From positions 1,146,001-1,210,000 of the forward strand of contig NC_135042.1 of NCBI RefSeq assembly GCF_051020975.1: a stretch of 64,000 nt of DNA, read 5' to 3'. The position numbers and the translations under genes were made by a program. The notes beneath the pieces are model-generated. The model ran no database searches. It saw only the letters and a list, made by a program, of their open reading frames with translations, and was not told the origin of the DNA. Below are positions 21,416 to 31,219 of the stretch, piece by piece. The DNA is from Osmia lignaria lignaria. Taxonomy: Eukaryota > Arthropoda > Insecta > Hymenoptera > Megachilidae. Each line of letters starts with the position of its first letter. The stretch's first letter is position 1.

Positions 21416-21822
21416 AGACCACTTTTTTCTACGTCTTGGAAATGATTTTTTCTACGTCTTGAAAATGAGTTTTTTGTTGACGCAGCAAATCTGACACTGC
21501 AATTCGTGACTATAGAAGGTAGGGGGTTTGCAAAAGTTTCAAGCACACGCAAAACCAAATTGACCATCACCGCAAGCGCATCGTTCGCGAGATTGTATTG
21601 TGAAAAGTGAAATATGTATTCTCAAAGTTTCAAAGAGTTTTTTTGCCAAAGGAAGCGCCCCGCAAGTTCTACTCAAGAAGAAGAGGCACGCAAAAAAATG
21701 ACAAAACATCAGAATGACGTGAAGTAAGCGTTCGAAACACATTTCATTTAACGCTGTCGGTATTTGTTCTAATAACATACTTAAACGGTATTTATTTGTT
21801 CTAGAATCGCAATACAATTATC

Positions 21823-22399
21823 ATGCAGAATTTTGGGCCGAAAATATCCATTGACGGATTCCTGTACAAAGTATTTGGAAATCGGCATAAATATACTTGG
21901 CGACAATTTCTACCCGCAACTCGTATTATCAGACAGCCGAAACAACCGCCTGGAGCTGAGCATAGTCACATGGTCGCTGATTGTAGCCGAAGCAGACAAC
22001 GTATGCAGCTTCTTTGACGATTCAAAAGATACACGCGACAATATTAATTTTAATAATATAAGTGTTGAATTTGGAGTGCTATATGGTGAAAAAGTAATTA
22101 AATTGATTAGCAATGATATGTGTATGTGCATGATGAAAAAAACATTTGAGAAAATGGTAATTTTAAATGATTGTATAGTTGAAATGCATAATGCATTATA
22201 TGATAATCTGTATTCAGTGGAACAAAAATTTAAAGAGTTTGTTGCATTAGTTCGGGGATACGGGGATGTAAAAGTGCCTGCAGAGGTTGTGCGGCATATC
22301 AAAGAAACTGATATTTATGATCCAAATTCAATTATTGATTGCGAATTAGTAGCTTTAGGTATTCAGGCAATAATAACAGCCGCATCAGCAGCATCTTAA
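21823..22399 (+). pseudogene. Maverick conserved protein of unknown function, frameshifted
   Basis: The start is ATG at 21823 (MQNFGPKISIDGFLYKVFG). After about 20 codons the frame shifts, and the rest (about 170 aa) continues in the frame of INILGDNFYPQLVLSDSRNN to the stop at 22399. The C-terminus ends in an Ala-rich stretch. As first gene of the capsid-side cluster it is probably a virion or early protein; I do not recognise a domain. One frameshift near 21880 separates the two parts. Confidence 0.55.
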
Positions 22400-22492
22400 C
22401 AGAGAAAAAAGGATTATGTTACAAATTATGTTAGAAATTATACTTTAATAAATCGTAATGTATTGCATCATTTACAACTTCTCTCTCTACCT

Positions 22493-22503
22493 ATATAAAC
22501 CCA
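22493..22503 (+). promoter_or_regulatory. TATA-like promoter upstream of core protein gene
   Basis: CTATATAAACCC lies about 180 bases before the gene at 22673. It resembles TATA-type promoters in front of other Maverick genes here (27496 and the three small spliced genes). Confidence 0.4.
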
Positions 22504-22536
22504 AACATCCCAGGAAAAAATTTCACTTCCTATACG

Positions 22537-22692
22537 ATAGTCGTACGATGTGCATATGCATATTTGATCTTCGAATTAACACAAAAAGAATTCGCACCAG
22601 ATTGGAAAACACTTTTGTCTGCGCGCGTTGCTGGAATATTGTTAGCCAAAGAGTTAGCCAAAGAAGAAAGTAATGGCACCGCGGAAAAGTAA
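22537..22692 (+). CDS. Possible small Maverick protein overlapping the core protein gene
   Basis: This open frame of about 50 codons contains AYLIFELTQKEFAPDW and LLSARVAGILLAKELAKEE. It ends at a TAA (22690-22692), overlapping the next gene by 20 bases in another frame. Composition is protein-like and amphipathic. There is no in-frame ATG at the expected start (ATA at 22537), so it may be dead or start elsewhere. Confidence 0.35.
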   Translation: MVVRCAYAYLIFELTQKEFAPDWKTLLSARVAGILLAKELAKEESNGTAEK

Positions 22693-22978
22693 CAAGAAGA
22701 AGAAGACGAAATTGCGCAAACTTCCAGTTGCAAAACGTGGGGGATTTCTTCCAGCACTTGTACCTATTTTTGCAGGCCTTTCAGCTTTGGGCACGGTGGC
22801 CGGCGGTGCAGCAGGTATCGCCAAGGCAGTCAACGATGCATCTGCAGCACGGAAAACACTGGAGGAAGTGAAACGGCACAATCGTGTTATGGAAGGACAT
22901 GGACTTTACCTTGCACCATATAAACGGGGAAAAGGAATTAAAGAAAAAAAAAAAAAGAAGCGCTTCGGCAAACTGTAA
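22673..22978 (+). CDS. Basic core protein, adenovirus pX-like
   Basis: 101 aa with a Lys-rich N-terminus (APRKSNKKKKTKLRK), a Gly/Ala-rich hydrophobic centre (PALVPIFAGLSALGTVAGGA, residues about 25-50) and a Lys-rich C-terminus. This layout is usual for the small protein just before the protease in Mavericks and is compared with adenovirus pX/mu, a DNA-condensing virion peptide. It is 17 bases upstream of the protease gene. Homology is inferred from layout only. Confidence 0.65.
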   Translation: MAPRKSNKKKKTKLRKLPVAKRGGFLPALVPIFAGLSALGTVAGGAAGIAKAVNDASAARKTLEEVKRHNRVMEGHGLYLAPYKRGKGIKEKKKKKRFGKL

Positions 22979-22995
22979 CGCTTCCACAGGACGCA

Positions 22996-23337
22996 ATGAC
23001 AAATGTACAATTATATAACTTTGCACGAAAGTTGAACTTTCCATATTTTCGAGGCGTTTTCATGCGTACAAATTTGCCCTCTAAATCGTTCTTAGACGAA
23101 TGCGGTATCGTGAATTTAGATAAATCGGAAGGTCCTGGTACACACTGGGTAGCTTACGTAAAGCGAGGTAATTGTGTTAAATATTTCGACTCTTTTGGAA
23201 ATCTGAGGCCACCGACAGAGTTAATAAACTACTTCGGAAACCATGTAACGATTTTATACAATCACGCGCAGTATCAAAAATTCAATACGAGTGTATGCGG
23301 ACAACTCTGCTTGCATTTTTTAGCCGGAAATGTATAA
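22996..23337 (+). CDS. Adenain-type cysteine protease
   Basis: 113 aa with the catalytic pattern of Maverick/adenovirus proteases: His in GTHWVAYVKRG (about residue 50), Asp in YFDSFGNLRPP (about 65), and Gln and Cys in CGQLCLHFL (about 105). It would cleave virion precursor proteins during maturation. The C-terminus stops soon after the Cys helix, slightly shorter than relatives. It overlaps the next ORF by a few bases. Confidence 0.8.
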   Translation: MTNVQLYNFARKLNFPYFRGVFMRTNLPSKSFLDECGIVNLDKSEGPGTHWVAYVKRGNCVKYFDSFGNLRPPTELINYFGNHVTILYNHAQYQKFNTSVCGQLCLHFLAGNV

Positions 23338-23374
23338 AATAGTTTCGATGCACATAGTCTTCACAGTTGCAAAG

Positions 23375-24064
23375 ATGTCGTTGACGTTTACGTTAAGCGG
23401 AAAAAATTCTGTGCTTAGCACTGATTACTTTCCACCTATAGACTTGAAGGATGATAATTACGAACTCGGACTCGTTGATTTTCAAGCTTTCAACACAATA
23501 CCGAACGTTGACTTTACAAACAATAAATTTTACTTTGATGCCGATGGTGAGATCACGATACCGGATGGTTCGTACGAACTCGAAACGCTAAATAAATACA
23601 TGCAAGAGAAAATAATGGACAAGACAAAAATCATTTTATTTCGTACAAATAACAGCACTTTGAAAAGTGAAATATATAGTGATTATACAATCGATTTTAC
23701 CAAACCAAATAATATTGGATCGCTTCTCGGGTTTTCTACATATCGCATATTACCGCCGGGGCAATGGCACGAGTCGGATATACCGGTAAATATTATGAAA
23801 GTAAATGTGCTGAGGATCGAATGTAATATTACAACTGGTGCGTATAGCAACGGTCAATGTGTTCATACCATTCATGAGTTTTCACCGCGCGTGCCGCCAG
23901 GATATAAAATTTCGAAAAGTCCTACGAACGTCATTTATCTTCCAGTTATCGTGAGAGCCATTGATCACCTTAGTATACGCATTACCGATCAAAACAATAA
24001 TCTGATAAATTTCCGTGGAGAAGAAGTGACAGTGAGGCTTCACATTAGGCGGTGTAAAAAATAA
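23375..24064 (+). CDS. Minor capsid protein (penton, single jelly roll)
   Basis: I chose the ATG at 23375 because MSLTFTLSGKNSVLSTDYFP matches the usual start of this family; an in-frame extension to 23330 exists. The protein is 229 aa. Recognisable blocks are ELGLVDFQAFNTIPNV and DGSYELETLNKYMQ, typical of the Maverick penton, which forms the vertices of the capsid. The frame is intact. It ends just before the 9-bp repeat array. Confidence 0.75.
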   Translation: MSLTFTLSGKNSVLSTDYFPPIDLKDDNYELGLVDFQAFNTIPNVDFTNNKFYFDADGEITIPDGSYELETLNKYMQEKIMDKTKIILFRTNNSTLKSEIYSDYTIDFTKPNNIGSLLGFSTYRILPPGQWHESDIPVNIMKVNVLRIECNITTGAYSNGQCVHTIHEFSPRVPPGYKISKSPTNVIYLPVIVRAIDHLSIRITDQNNNLINFRGEEVTVRLHIRRCKK

Positions 24065-24084
24065 CATGAATATATACATAATCG

Positions 24085-24430
24085 ATGGCCTGTTGAACGG
24101 CTCGAACGGCTCGAACGGCCCGCGAACGGCTCGTTGAACGGCTCAAACGACTTGCCGTTGCACGGCTCGAACGGCTTGAACGGCCCGCGAACGGCCCGCT
24201 GAACGGCTCGAACGTCTTTCCGTTGAACGGCTCGAACGGCTCGAACGGCTCGAACGGCCCGTTGAACGGCTCGAACGGCTCGTTGAACGGCTCGAACGTC
24301 CCGCTGAACGGCTCGAACGGCTCGTTGAACGGCTCGAACGGCTCACTGAACGGCTCGAACGGCCCACTGAACGGCTTGAACGGCCCGCTGAACGGCTCGA
24401 ACGGCTCGAATGGCATGCTGAACATTTTAC
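24085..24430 (+). repeat. 9-bp tandem repeat (AACGGCTCG)
   Basis: About 35 imperfect units of AACGGCTCG and variants (CCGTTG, CCGCTG inserted) lie between the penton gene and the hexon cluster. The array is open in a plus frame (NGSNGSLNGS) and in minus frames (EPFEPFSGPF), which follows from the repeat and is not evidence of coding. Confidence 0.85.
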
Positions 24431-24444
24431 GACAGCCGCAGTAA

Positions 24445-24900
24445 GGATAATGATGTAAAAACGATGACAATTATACAATCATTCAGTAGAGGAAATATAT
24501 CCAAATCGGACACACCGCAAGAGCACATCGTTGAACGCTCCGACGACGCGGCCGTTTAATATACGTTAAATATCCATTCATTTAATAGCCTTTCAAGAGA
24601 ACAAGCAGCACTTATGCCAAACATTACTAGAAATAATGCTGTTGTACACAGATGCTAAAACTCAACCGATCAACAATCCGCCGAATGCATTATTGGGCGC
24701 CCCGTTGAACGAATTGCTAAAAGGATCGTTAGAAAATGGATGGAACCAGAACTTCAATCACAAACGCACAAACTGTACTTGCTGCAGCAATTGCCACGGT
24801 TGCAGGAATGATAATCATGTATTAAACGGTGATGACTCTTTACAATCATTTAGTAAGGACAATATCTCCAAACTGAACACATCGCAAGATTTGAGCGACA
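24445..24900 (+). repeat. Diverged duplication flanking a small ORF
   Basis: The segment ACAATCATT..AGTA..AATAT.TCCAAA appears at about 24474-24530 and again at about 24842-24895. This indicates an old duplication of about 370 bases, with the Maverick small genes between the copies. Confidence 0.5.
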
Positions 24901-24953
24901 AAAACGCGCAATTTTTGCAATCGTTGGGTTTTGTGATTAAGAAACGAAAATGA
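24636..24953 (+). CDS. Hypothetical Maverick protein before hexon
   Basis: 105-aa ORF. Its stop codon TGA (24951-24953) overlaps the hexon start ATGATG at 24950. The middle is Cys-rich (CTCCSNCHGC) but this overlaps the 29-aa hydrophobic frame at 24736, so only one of the two may be real there. The C-terminal part (LSDKNAQFLQSLGFVIKKRK) looks like genuine coding. Function unknown. Confidence 0.45.
   Translation: MLLYTDAKTQPINNPPNALLGAPLNELLKGSLENGWNQNFNHKRTNCTCCSNCHGCRNDNHVLNGDDSLQSFSKDNISKLNTSQDLSDKNAQFLQSLGFVIKKRK
24736..24825 (+). CDS. Candidate 29-aa membrane peptide
   Basis: A short ATG-started frame encodes a polar N-terminus (MDGTRTSITNAQT) followed by an uninterrupted hydrophobic helix (VLAAAIATVAGMIIMY) and a stop. 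This looks like a small single-pass membrane protein placed between penton and hexon. The hydrophobic stretch is long for chance, but the frame is very short. Confidence 0.4.
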   Translation: MDGTRTSITNAQTVLAAAIATVAGMIIMY

Positions 24954-26164
24954 TGGATCCATTGAACATTGCCAGTTTACCGATTTCTGATGATCGAATT
25001 ACAAAGATCGAATTACATAGTTACAGCCCATACGCCAACACAACGTTCGGAAACAATGATGAAATACGAATTCCCATTTAACAACAAGATTTGCACACGT
25101 TTCCTAGTGAGAGTTACCTTTACGTCGAAGGAAAACTCATTCTCAACGATGACAATGTTGCAGGAACTTCAGTTGGACTAGAAATGAATTGCGCCGCATT
25201 TATGTTTGATGAAATTCGATATGAATTAAACGGCGTGGAGATTGATCGTTGTAAAAACGTTGGAATAACAACTATGATAAAAAATGGAGTATCGTTGACA
25301 ACGACAAGATCGAAAATGCATGAAAACGCTGGCTGGATAGACATACCCAATGCAGGAGGCTACTTTGACTTTTGTGTTCCTCTAAATATGCTGCTCGGTT
25401 TCTGCGAAGATTACAAACGAATAGTGATTAATGCGCATCATGAATTGATTCTGATTCGGTCGCGAGACGACAAAAACGCTATTTTTGGAACAGAAGGTGC
25501 AAAATACACGCTGCAACTATACAAAGTACAGTGGAGGATGCCACATGTCACGCTCGAAGAAAGGCACAAACTTTCATTGTTGCGCATCCTTGAAAACGGT
25601 CAAACGATAATTATGAGTTACCGTTCCTGGGACTTATACGAGTATCCAATGTTACAAGCAACCACTAAACATACATGGAGCATTAAAGCAGCTATGCAAT
25701 TAGAAAAACCACGATATGTAATATTTGCATTACAAACGGATAAAAAAAATAGGCTCAATAGACATATCACCAAATTTGATGACTGCAAACTCACCAATTT
25801 TCGATTGTATTTAAATTCGGATTCATATCCGTATGATAATTTGAATCTTGACTTTAATAAAAATAGATACTCTGTCCTTTACGACATGTATGCAAAATTC
25901 AGAAAGTCATATTACGGAGCAATGTGCAGTAATGGTGATGACGGAGCTCTATACGATAAGATACTCTTTTTTGGCTACGGCCCGTTCGTTGTCATTGATT
26001 GCTCGCATCAGAACGAATCGATAAAAAGCGCTACAATCGATGTAAGAATCGATTTTGAGTGTAGTGAAAACGTTCCTGAAAATACTAGCGCTTACTGTTT
26101 GATCATTCACGATCGTATCGTGCAGTACAATCCACTGACCAATGTAGTGCGCAAACTCTTTTAA
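24950..26164 (+). pseudogene. Major capsid protein (hexon, double jelly roll), one nonsense codon
   Basis: The frame starts at ATG 24950 (MMDPLNIASLPISDD) and runs to 26164, about 404 codons, the usual size for a Polinton major capsid protein. A TAA at 25079-25081 (codon 44) interrupts it; coding resumes in the same frame immediately. Conserved features include YANTTFGNNDEIRIP before the stop and a GGYFDFCVPLNMLLGFCEDY block. It would build the capsid facets. A single-base change explains the stop. Otherwise intact. Confidence 0.8.
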
Positions 26165-26237
26165 GTGGAAGAGAGTTTATATGAGATTATTCCACAGCAA
26201 AACCAGTCATTTTTCGCCACAAATTCAACTAATCAAA

Positions 26238-26867
26238 ATGAACGTACCAACATTCGTGGACATTCAAGGCTTCAAAAGCGATACGAACGAGTTATTCGTA
26301 AAGGAACTTGCAATCTTCCAGAATGGGAATCGTGTACAATGTTTCATCTTTGCGCTTCCATTTGCTAAGAGAAAATTGTCGAAAGCAGAATTAAGACAAA
26401 TAAAATGGTTGACGCAAAATCATCATGGTTTTGAGTGGGACGATGGTACCGTGCCGTATTCACGCCTTCAAGAGTGTGCCGCTTCGTGTTTGAAAGATAG
26501 TATTCATAGATCTGTATACGTCAAGAGCATTGAGAAAGAAAAATGGCTAAAGAAACTTTATCCTTCAGTCAGTCCAATCAATATAGAGGTTTTGAACAAA
26601 GATGACGATCTACCGAATTTGCCAACCAAGAGCCAGCATATTCAGGATGGATGGATGGATAAACATATGGCATGCATCGCGCACAACGGAGCATGTGCGA
26701 TGAGAAACGTATCGATATTAAAAGAATGGTGGTTAAAAAAAAGGAAGGAGGAAGATGAAGAGCTGTGTATGGAACATTATAACCGGCCGGGGGATGACAT
26801 TCACATAGATGGACCTCCACCGAAAAAGAAAAATTGTTACATTTGTCTTAAAACACGAAACATTTAA
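26238..26867 (+). CDS. Conserved Maverick protein, unknown function
   Basis: I prefer ATG 26238, giving NVPTFVDIQGFKSDTNELFV at the N-terminus; an upstream extension to 26181 is open. 209 aa. The start resembles the first strand of DnaQ-like nucleases (one acidic residue in FVDIQGF) but the other catalytic residues are not evident. The C-terminal half has conserved Cys and His (HMACIAHNGACAMRNVSIL) and a basic tail. It lies 74 bases after hexon on the same strand. Confidence 0.55.
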   Translation: MNVPTFVDIQGFKSDTNELFVKELAIFQNGNRVQCFIFALPFAKRKLSKAELRQIKWLTQNHHGFEWDDGTVPYSRLQECAASCLKDSIHRSVYVKSIEKEKWLKKLYPSVSPINIEVLNKDDDLPNLPTKSQHIQDGWMDKHMACIAHNGACAMRNVSILKEWWLKKRKEEDEELCMEHYNRPGDDIHIDGPPPKKKNCYICLKTRNI

Positions 26868-27539
26868 TATCATTTATTAATTTTGTTCATTACTGTAAAA
26901 TAATAAAATCTATTTAGTAAAAATATACTTTATGCGTCTTAATGTTGTTTCACCTAGAACGATTGTATGTGTAACGTTTATGTTTCATATTCCAATGTAG
27001 GAGATACAAAGGAATGTTCTTCTATTTCAAAGACACGAGGGAGTAGGGCGAAATCCATGTTTACATGCAGACACGTGTCGATGTGCAATCTGGTACAGAT
27101 AGAGAGAGCATCGTCGAGACAGACTTTTGGTCACGTTTTGCTTGGATGCCTCTTTGACGGCTTGCTGACGCGGTTAACATGAGGGGGGTAGGGTGAAATC
27201 CATGTTTACAGGTAGACACGTGTCGATGTGCAATCTAATACAGATTGAGCGAGCGTCGTCGAGACAGACTTTCGGTCACGTTGTTGCTTGGATGCGTATT
27301 TGATGGCTCGGTCACGAATTGCATTCCGCGTGCCCGCCACCACCGCGTGCCCGCCAACGCCGCGGACAAAAAGGGTTAATCGCGGTTAAAGCGCGTTATC
27401 GCCGCGGAGAAAAAGGGTTAATCGCGATTAAAGCACGTCTATGGCCGCGGCTAAAGCGCGTTCATGACGCGGGCAAGCAGCTTTTCCACAACCTATAAAG
27501 AGGCTGAATCATTAAATATATGGTTATTATATAGACGAT
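26868..27539 (+). repeat. Intergenic region with 145-bp tandem duplication and promoter
   Basis: No gene. A segment beginning GAAATCCATGTTTACA is duplicated at about 27050-27175 and 27195-27320. A second set of repeats (AAAAAGGGTTAATCGCG, AAAGCGCGTT) fills 27345-27470. CCTATAAAGAGGC at about 27493 is a likely TATA box for the packaging ATPase gene. The region separates capsid and ATPase/integrase gene blocks. Confidence 0.6.
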
Positions 27540-28232
27540 ATGCGTTTCGCAAAGCAGCCCCTGTCTATCATTATTCTTGATGTAGACGAGAGGACAACAC
27601 GCATGGACGATCGTCGGCAACGACACGGACCCCTCTTGCCGAATACGATACGTGGTATAATTTGCGGTCCATCGAACTGCGGTAAAACGAACGTCGTAAT
27701 CAGTCTGATCGAGAGCCCGAACGGTGTAAGATTCAATAACGTATATGTATACTCAAAATCATTGCAACAACCAAAGTACAAATATCTTGAACGAATTTTG
27801 ACAAACGTTCCTGAAATCGGATACTTTTCATTTTCAAATAATACCGAAGTCGTGCCACCGAACGAGGCGCTGCCCGATTCGGTGTTTATATTCGATGACG
27901 TTGCATGCGACAAGCAAGACGTGATAAGAGAATATTTCGCTATGGGCAGGCACTCGCGCGTGGACTGTTTTTATCTCTGTCAGACTTACGCGAGAATACC
28001 GAAACACCTAATTCGCGACAATGCCAACCTTTTGATCGTGTTCAAACAAGATGGCACGAATCTACGCCACATTTATAATGATCATGTAAATACAGATATG
28101 TCGTACGAAAATTTTTGTAAATTGTGCACACAGTGTTGGGAACAGAAGTATGGTTTCGTAATAATCGACAAGGATAGCTCGATGGAACGTGGTCGTTACA
28201 GAAAAGGATTTAACGAATTTGCCGTTTTCTGA
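27540..28232 (+). CDS. A32/FtsK-type genome packaging ATPase
   Basis: 230 aa, complete. Walker A is GPSNCGKTN (about residue 43) and Walker B is SVFIFDDVACD (about 110). A QTY segment (DCFYLCQTYARIP, about 145) matches the sensor-like motif of Polinton and poxvirus A32 ATPases. It pumps DNA into preformed capsids. ATG 27603 is an alternative start. It is followed 52 bases later by the DUF8207-like gene. Confidence 0.85.
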   Translation: MRFAKQPLSIIILDVDERTTRMDDRRQRHGPLLPNTIRGIICGPSNCGKTNVVISLIESPNGVRFNNVYVYSKSLQQPKYKYLERILTNVPEIGYFSFSNNTEVVPPNEALPDSVFIFDDVACDKQDVIREYFAMGRHSRVDCFYLCQTYARIPKHLIRDNANLLIVFKQDGTNLRHIYNDHVNTDMSYENFCKLCTQCWEQKYGFVIIDKDSSMERGRYRKGFNEFAVF

Positions 28233-28284
28233 AACATTTAGTCCTTCGATAGAACGCTTAGCGAGTAGACGTCTTCTCTTTGCA

Positions 28285-29358
28285 ATGGATAATAGTAATA
28301 ATAAAGAATCGAATAAAGTTGCGAATGCTATAGCTAAAACAAGCGATGCTATACGCAAAAAACGCAGAGCTCTCAAATCGGAGAGCATCGACGAAGAGAG
28401 AGTCATCGAAAAACGATTGAGACCCGTGGTAGAACCGCTGGAACGAATTATCGAGAATATGTCCGCGGAATTGCCACATTCAGACACGATCGATATAAAA
28501 TCCGAGTCGACATTCCCAACTTTGAATATTAAAGAACCACAAAAATTGACGTCAACTCCTTTTCTTAACCCTCAAAGCACACAAACTGCAAGAGCACGCA
28601 TTTATTCCGAACCTGGCACATCTTCGAGTGAACGGTCGGTGGATGTGACGAAAGATCGCCCCGATTTTCATCGTGAAGAATCGATACATGCCGTTGATAC
28701 GTACGGCGACAGCGACGAGAATCTTAATGTTTCTATGCAGCGAATTTTGGACAAGCCTAGCGAAAACATACGTAGCCATTTCACGGAAAATTTGGGGCCG
28801 TTGGCGGCTAAATACATTCAATTACTCTTTACCGATCGTGAGAAGAAGATAGATGACGTGTATGGAGTATACGTACAACGCAACAAATTAATGCTTGGAA
28901 GTTCAGTTTTCGACGTAAACAAAAACGACGATGTGATTATTAATGGAGTGAGGTACAAAGGAACAACTGGTTTGTACGAATTACCATTTATGAGAATGCC
29001 TGATGACACCTTGTTCAACGATGCTGATTTACACAAATACGCGGAAATATTAAAGTCGTCGAACGCTCATAGACGCAACCATATCTCGTCGGGGCTTGTG
29101 AAAAGTAACAAGGGTTACAAGTATAAATATATCATTGCAAAATTGCTTAAGAGCGAGCGGCGTGGAGGCAATCTGATACCGTTCGATATGGTGGCTAACG
29201 ATAACGCGGTGGACTACGTGCACTGGAATGACCCAAACGAGCTCGTCGATAGATTACGTCTTCTCGTATCCTCGAAATCCGCAGGACATACGGGGCATGA
29301 CAACGAGATCGTTTCTATTATCGAAGAACTTCGAGAAGCCGGGTTGATTATAAATTGA
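28285..29358 (+). CDS. DUF8207-like Maverick protein
   Basis: The start at 28285 (MDNSNNKESNKVANAIAK) excludes a 32-codon extension that overlaps the ATPase. 357 aa. The N-terminal third is charged with a coiled-coil look and disordered linker (about 90-160). The C-terminal half carries the DUF8207-type pattern: NLGPLAAKYIQLL, YGVYVQRNKLMLG, VRYKGTTGLYELPF, WNDPNELVDRLRLL, EIVSIIEELREAG. This protein is common beside integrases in arthropod genomes; its role is unknown. It is directly followed (33 bases) by integrase, suggesting co-expression. Confidence 0.7.
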   Translation: MDNSNNKESNKVANAIAKTSDAIRKKRRALKSESIDEERVIEKRLRPVVEPLERIIENMSAELPHSDTIDIKSESTFPTLNIKEPQKLTSTPFLNPQSTQTARARIYSEPGTSSSERSVDVTKDRPDFHREESIHAVDTYGDSDENLNVSMQRILDKPSENIRSHFTENLGPLAAKYIQLLFTDREKKIDDVYGVYVQRNKLMLGSSVFDVNKNDDVIINGVRYKGTTGLYELPFMRMPDDTLFNDADLHKYAEILKSSNAHRRNHISSGLVKSNKGYKYKYIIAKLLKSERRGGNLIPFDMVANDNAVDYVHWNDPNELVDRLRLLVSSKSAGHTGHDNEIVSIIEELREAGLIIN

Positions 29359-29391
29359 CACGTTCGTAAAGCATGATGTTAGTGTACAAAC

Positions 29392-30339
29392 ATGAAGAAG
29401 GTGAAGAGCAATCATATCACGGACGAGAAGATACAGCTGGTCAACGAGTTGCATGCGCCAGCGAGACGTAACTTTAGACGTAGACGAGTCATTGTACGGG
29501 GTTACGATGATCTCTGGCAAGCGGATCTTGTAGAGATGCGACAGTATGCACGAATCAACAATGGCCACAATTACATACTCACCGTCATCGATGTCTTATC
29601 TAAATACGCTTGGGCCGTAGCAGTGAAAACGAAAAATGGAAAAAACGTTACGGATGCATTTTTAAACGTTTTGAATGATGGAAGAAAACCGAAAAATCTT
29701 CAAACGGATAAGGGAAAGGAATTTTATAATACAGAATTCCAAAATCTTATGAAAGAATACGATATAAATCATTACTCTACGCACAGTGTAATGAAAGCAT
29801 CGATAATAGAACGTTGGAATAGGACGTTGAAAAACGAAATGTGGAAAAAGTTCACGCTTAATGGAAACTACGCGTGGACAACCGTCTTACCGAGGCTGGT
29901 CTCAGATTATAATAATAGAAAGCATCGTACGATTAGAATGCGCCCCGTCGACGTAACACCGGAACATGCAGACAAACTCTTATCGTCCGTATATTCTAAC
30001 ATAAAGATTGCAGCTCCGGCCAAGTACAAGGTCGGTGATCACGTGCGAGTTAGTAGATACAAAACCTTATTCGCAAAGGGTTATACGGCGAATTGGACAA
30101 TTGAAATTTTCACAATTATTAAAATTCAACGAACAAATCCTGTAACGTATCTCTTGCAAGATATACAAAAACAACCGTTGGTTGGCGGGTTCTACGAATA
30201 TGAGCTACAAAAAGTAAAAAATCGCGATGTATACTTAGTGGAGAAGGTTCTACAACGAAAGGGAAATAAAGTTTTCGTCAAATGGTTGGGGTTTGATTCT
30301 ACACACAATTCATGGATAGGAGCGAACAATATTTTGTAA
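29392..30339 (+). CDS. Maverick DDE integrase with chromodomain
   Basis: 315 aa, intact. The catalytic core (residues about 40-200) has Asp in WQADLVEMRQ, Asp in LQTDKGKEFYN and Glu in IIERWNRTLK. A C-terminal SH3-like part (KVGDHVRVSRYK) is followed by a chromodomain-like segment (VEKVLQRKGNKVFVKWLGF). It inserts the linear Polinton DNA. It lies last in the rightward gene block. Confidence 0.88.
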   Translation: MKKVKSNHITDEKIQLVNELHAPARRNFRRRRVIVRGYDDLWQADLVEMRQYARINNGHNYILTVIDVLSKYAWAVAVKTKNGKNVTDAFLNVLNDGRKPKNLQTDKGKEFYNTEFQNLMKEYDINHYSTHSVMKASIIERWNRTLKNEMWKKFTLNGNYAWTTVLPRLVSDYNNRKHRTIRMRPVDVTPEHADKLLSSVYSNIKIAAPAKYKVGDHVRVSRYKTLFAKGYTANWTIEIFTIIKIQRTNPVTYLLQDIQKQPLVGGFYEYELQKVKNRDVYLVEKVLQRKGNKVFVKWLGFDSTHNSWIGANNIL

Positions 30340-30562
30340 TCTATATTTAAAAATGTTTGTAATTATGCAGATTATGTGAATAAATAATTTTTCGGCTTTA
30401 TTCTGTGTTTACTTTTATTACAGGGGAATGTTATTTTATAAATGAATGGAGGTTGGTCTAAGAATAAATTATATTGATAATTTTGAATACTTTTTAATAC
30501 ATAATACATAATACATAATACAATACAATAATACATTATATACAATTCGCTGGGGGGTGGAG
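30340..30562. repeat. Spacer with TACATAA microsatellite
   Basis: AATAAATAATTTTT just after integrase (about 30380) is a likely polyadenylation signal. ATACATA repeats occupy 30496-30540. No gene seen. Confidence 0.5.
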
Positions 30563-31030
30563 GCTATAACAGACAAAATAAAACTCGCATTAGGTAAAAT
30601 CTAATAAATTAAAGACATAAACGGACGGGCAACTCACATCAGCATCTCCTCCAACTGGCATCGGATTGCATTTATTGACCACTTAAATTTTCCGCGTATG
30701 GTAGACATGGTGATACACATCAATATCTCCCCAAATAGGGCCCTCATCTATTTCCTCATCGAACAGAGCCCTCAAATCGAATAAGCCTTCATGATTCGGA
30801 TTCCAACCTTCGGCCCACATTAACATCTGGCTGAACCGATGGTCTGCTCGTTTCCGGCGCACTTCGATGAATCTTTTTATTGGCACTAATCCTAACCTTT
30901 CAGCTTTTAACAAACAACTAGTTAAAAATAAAATTAACACACCAAGACAAGTAATCGTTAAAAACTACTTACAGTATTGCTCAATAAGTGCCTTAAAGGC
31001 AAGTAGTTCAAGTCGCGGAACGGTGGCCAT
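30563..31030 (-). CDS. Small spliced Maverick gene, paralogue A
   Basis: Exon 1 is 31030-30973 (MATVPRLELLAFKALIEQY), ending at a consensus donor GTAAGTAG. A 69-base intron ends at an AG before 30903. Exon 2 (30903-30683) continues in frame and ends in a stop: RFIEVRRKRADHRF, then LFDLRALFDEEID. A second donor (GTGAGT near 30632) and acceptor (TTATAG, 30564) suggest a 3' noncoding exon. Length about 92 aa. The same exon layout, phase and promoter recur in paralogues B and C. No known domain; the Arg-rich centre could bind nucleic acid. Confidence 0.55.
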
Positions 31031-31090
31031 CGTAAACTGAATAACGCGAAACGAGCAGCGGATAACGAAATGAATAGTGGATAATGAAAA

Positions 31091-31110
31091 CTCATCGGTT
31101 TATAAAGCAC
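31091..31110 (-). promoter_or_regulatory. TATA promoter of paralogue A
   Basis: On the minus strand GTGCTTTATAAACCGATGAG lies about 65 bases before the ATG at 31030. Nearly the same sequence stands at the same distance before B and C. Confidence 0.6.
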
Positions 31111-31219
31111 CGAGAAAATACCCCCTCCAATCCTAATACATCCAAACACTAGACTTTCAGCATCTCGCGAAATTGCAAATTTGCAAGAACTCTGAATCGG
31201 GCGCCTCTCTCTCTCTCAC

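Noticed and set aside
24045..24470. Long ORFs on both strands in the AACGGCTCG repeat
   Set aside because: A 9-bp repeat without stops is open in several frames by itself; no unique sequence supports coding.
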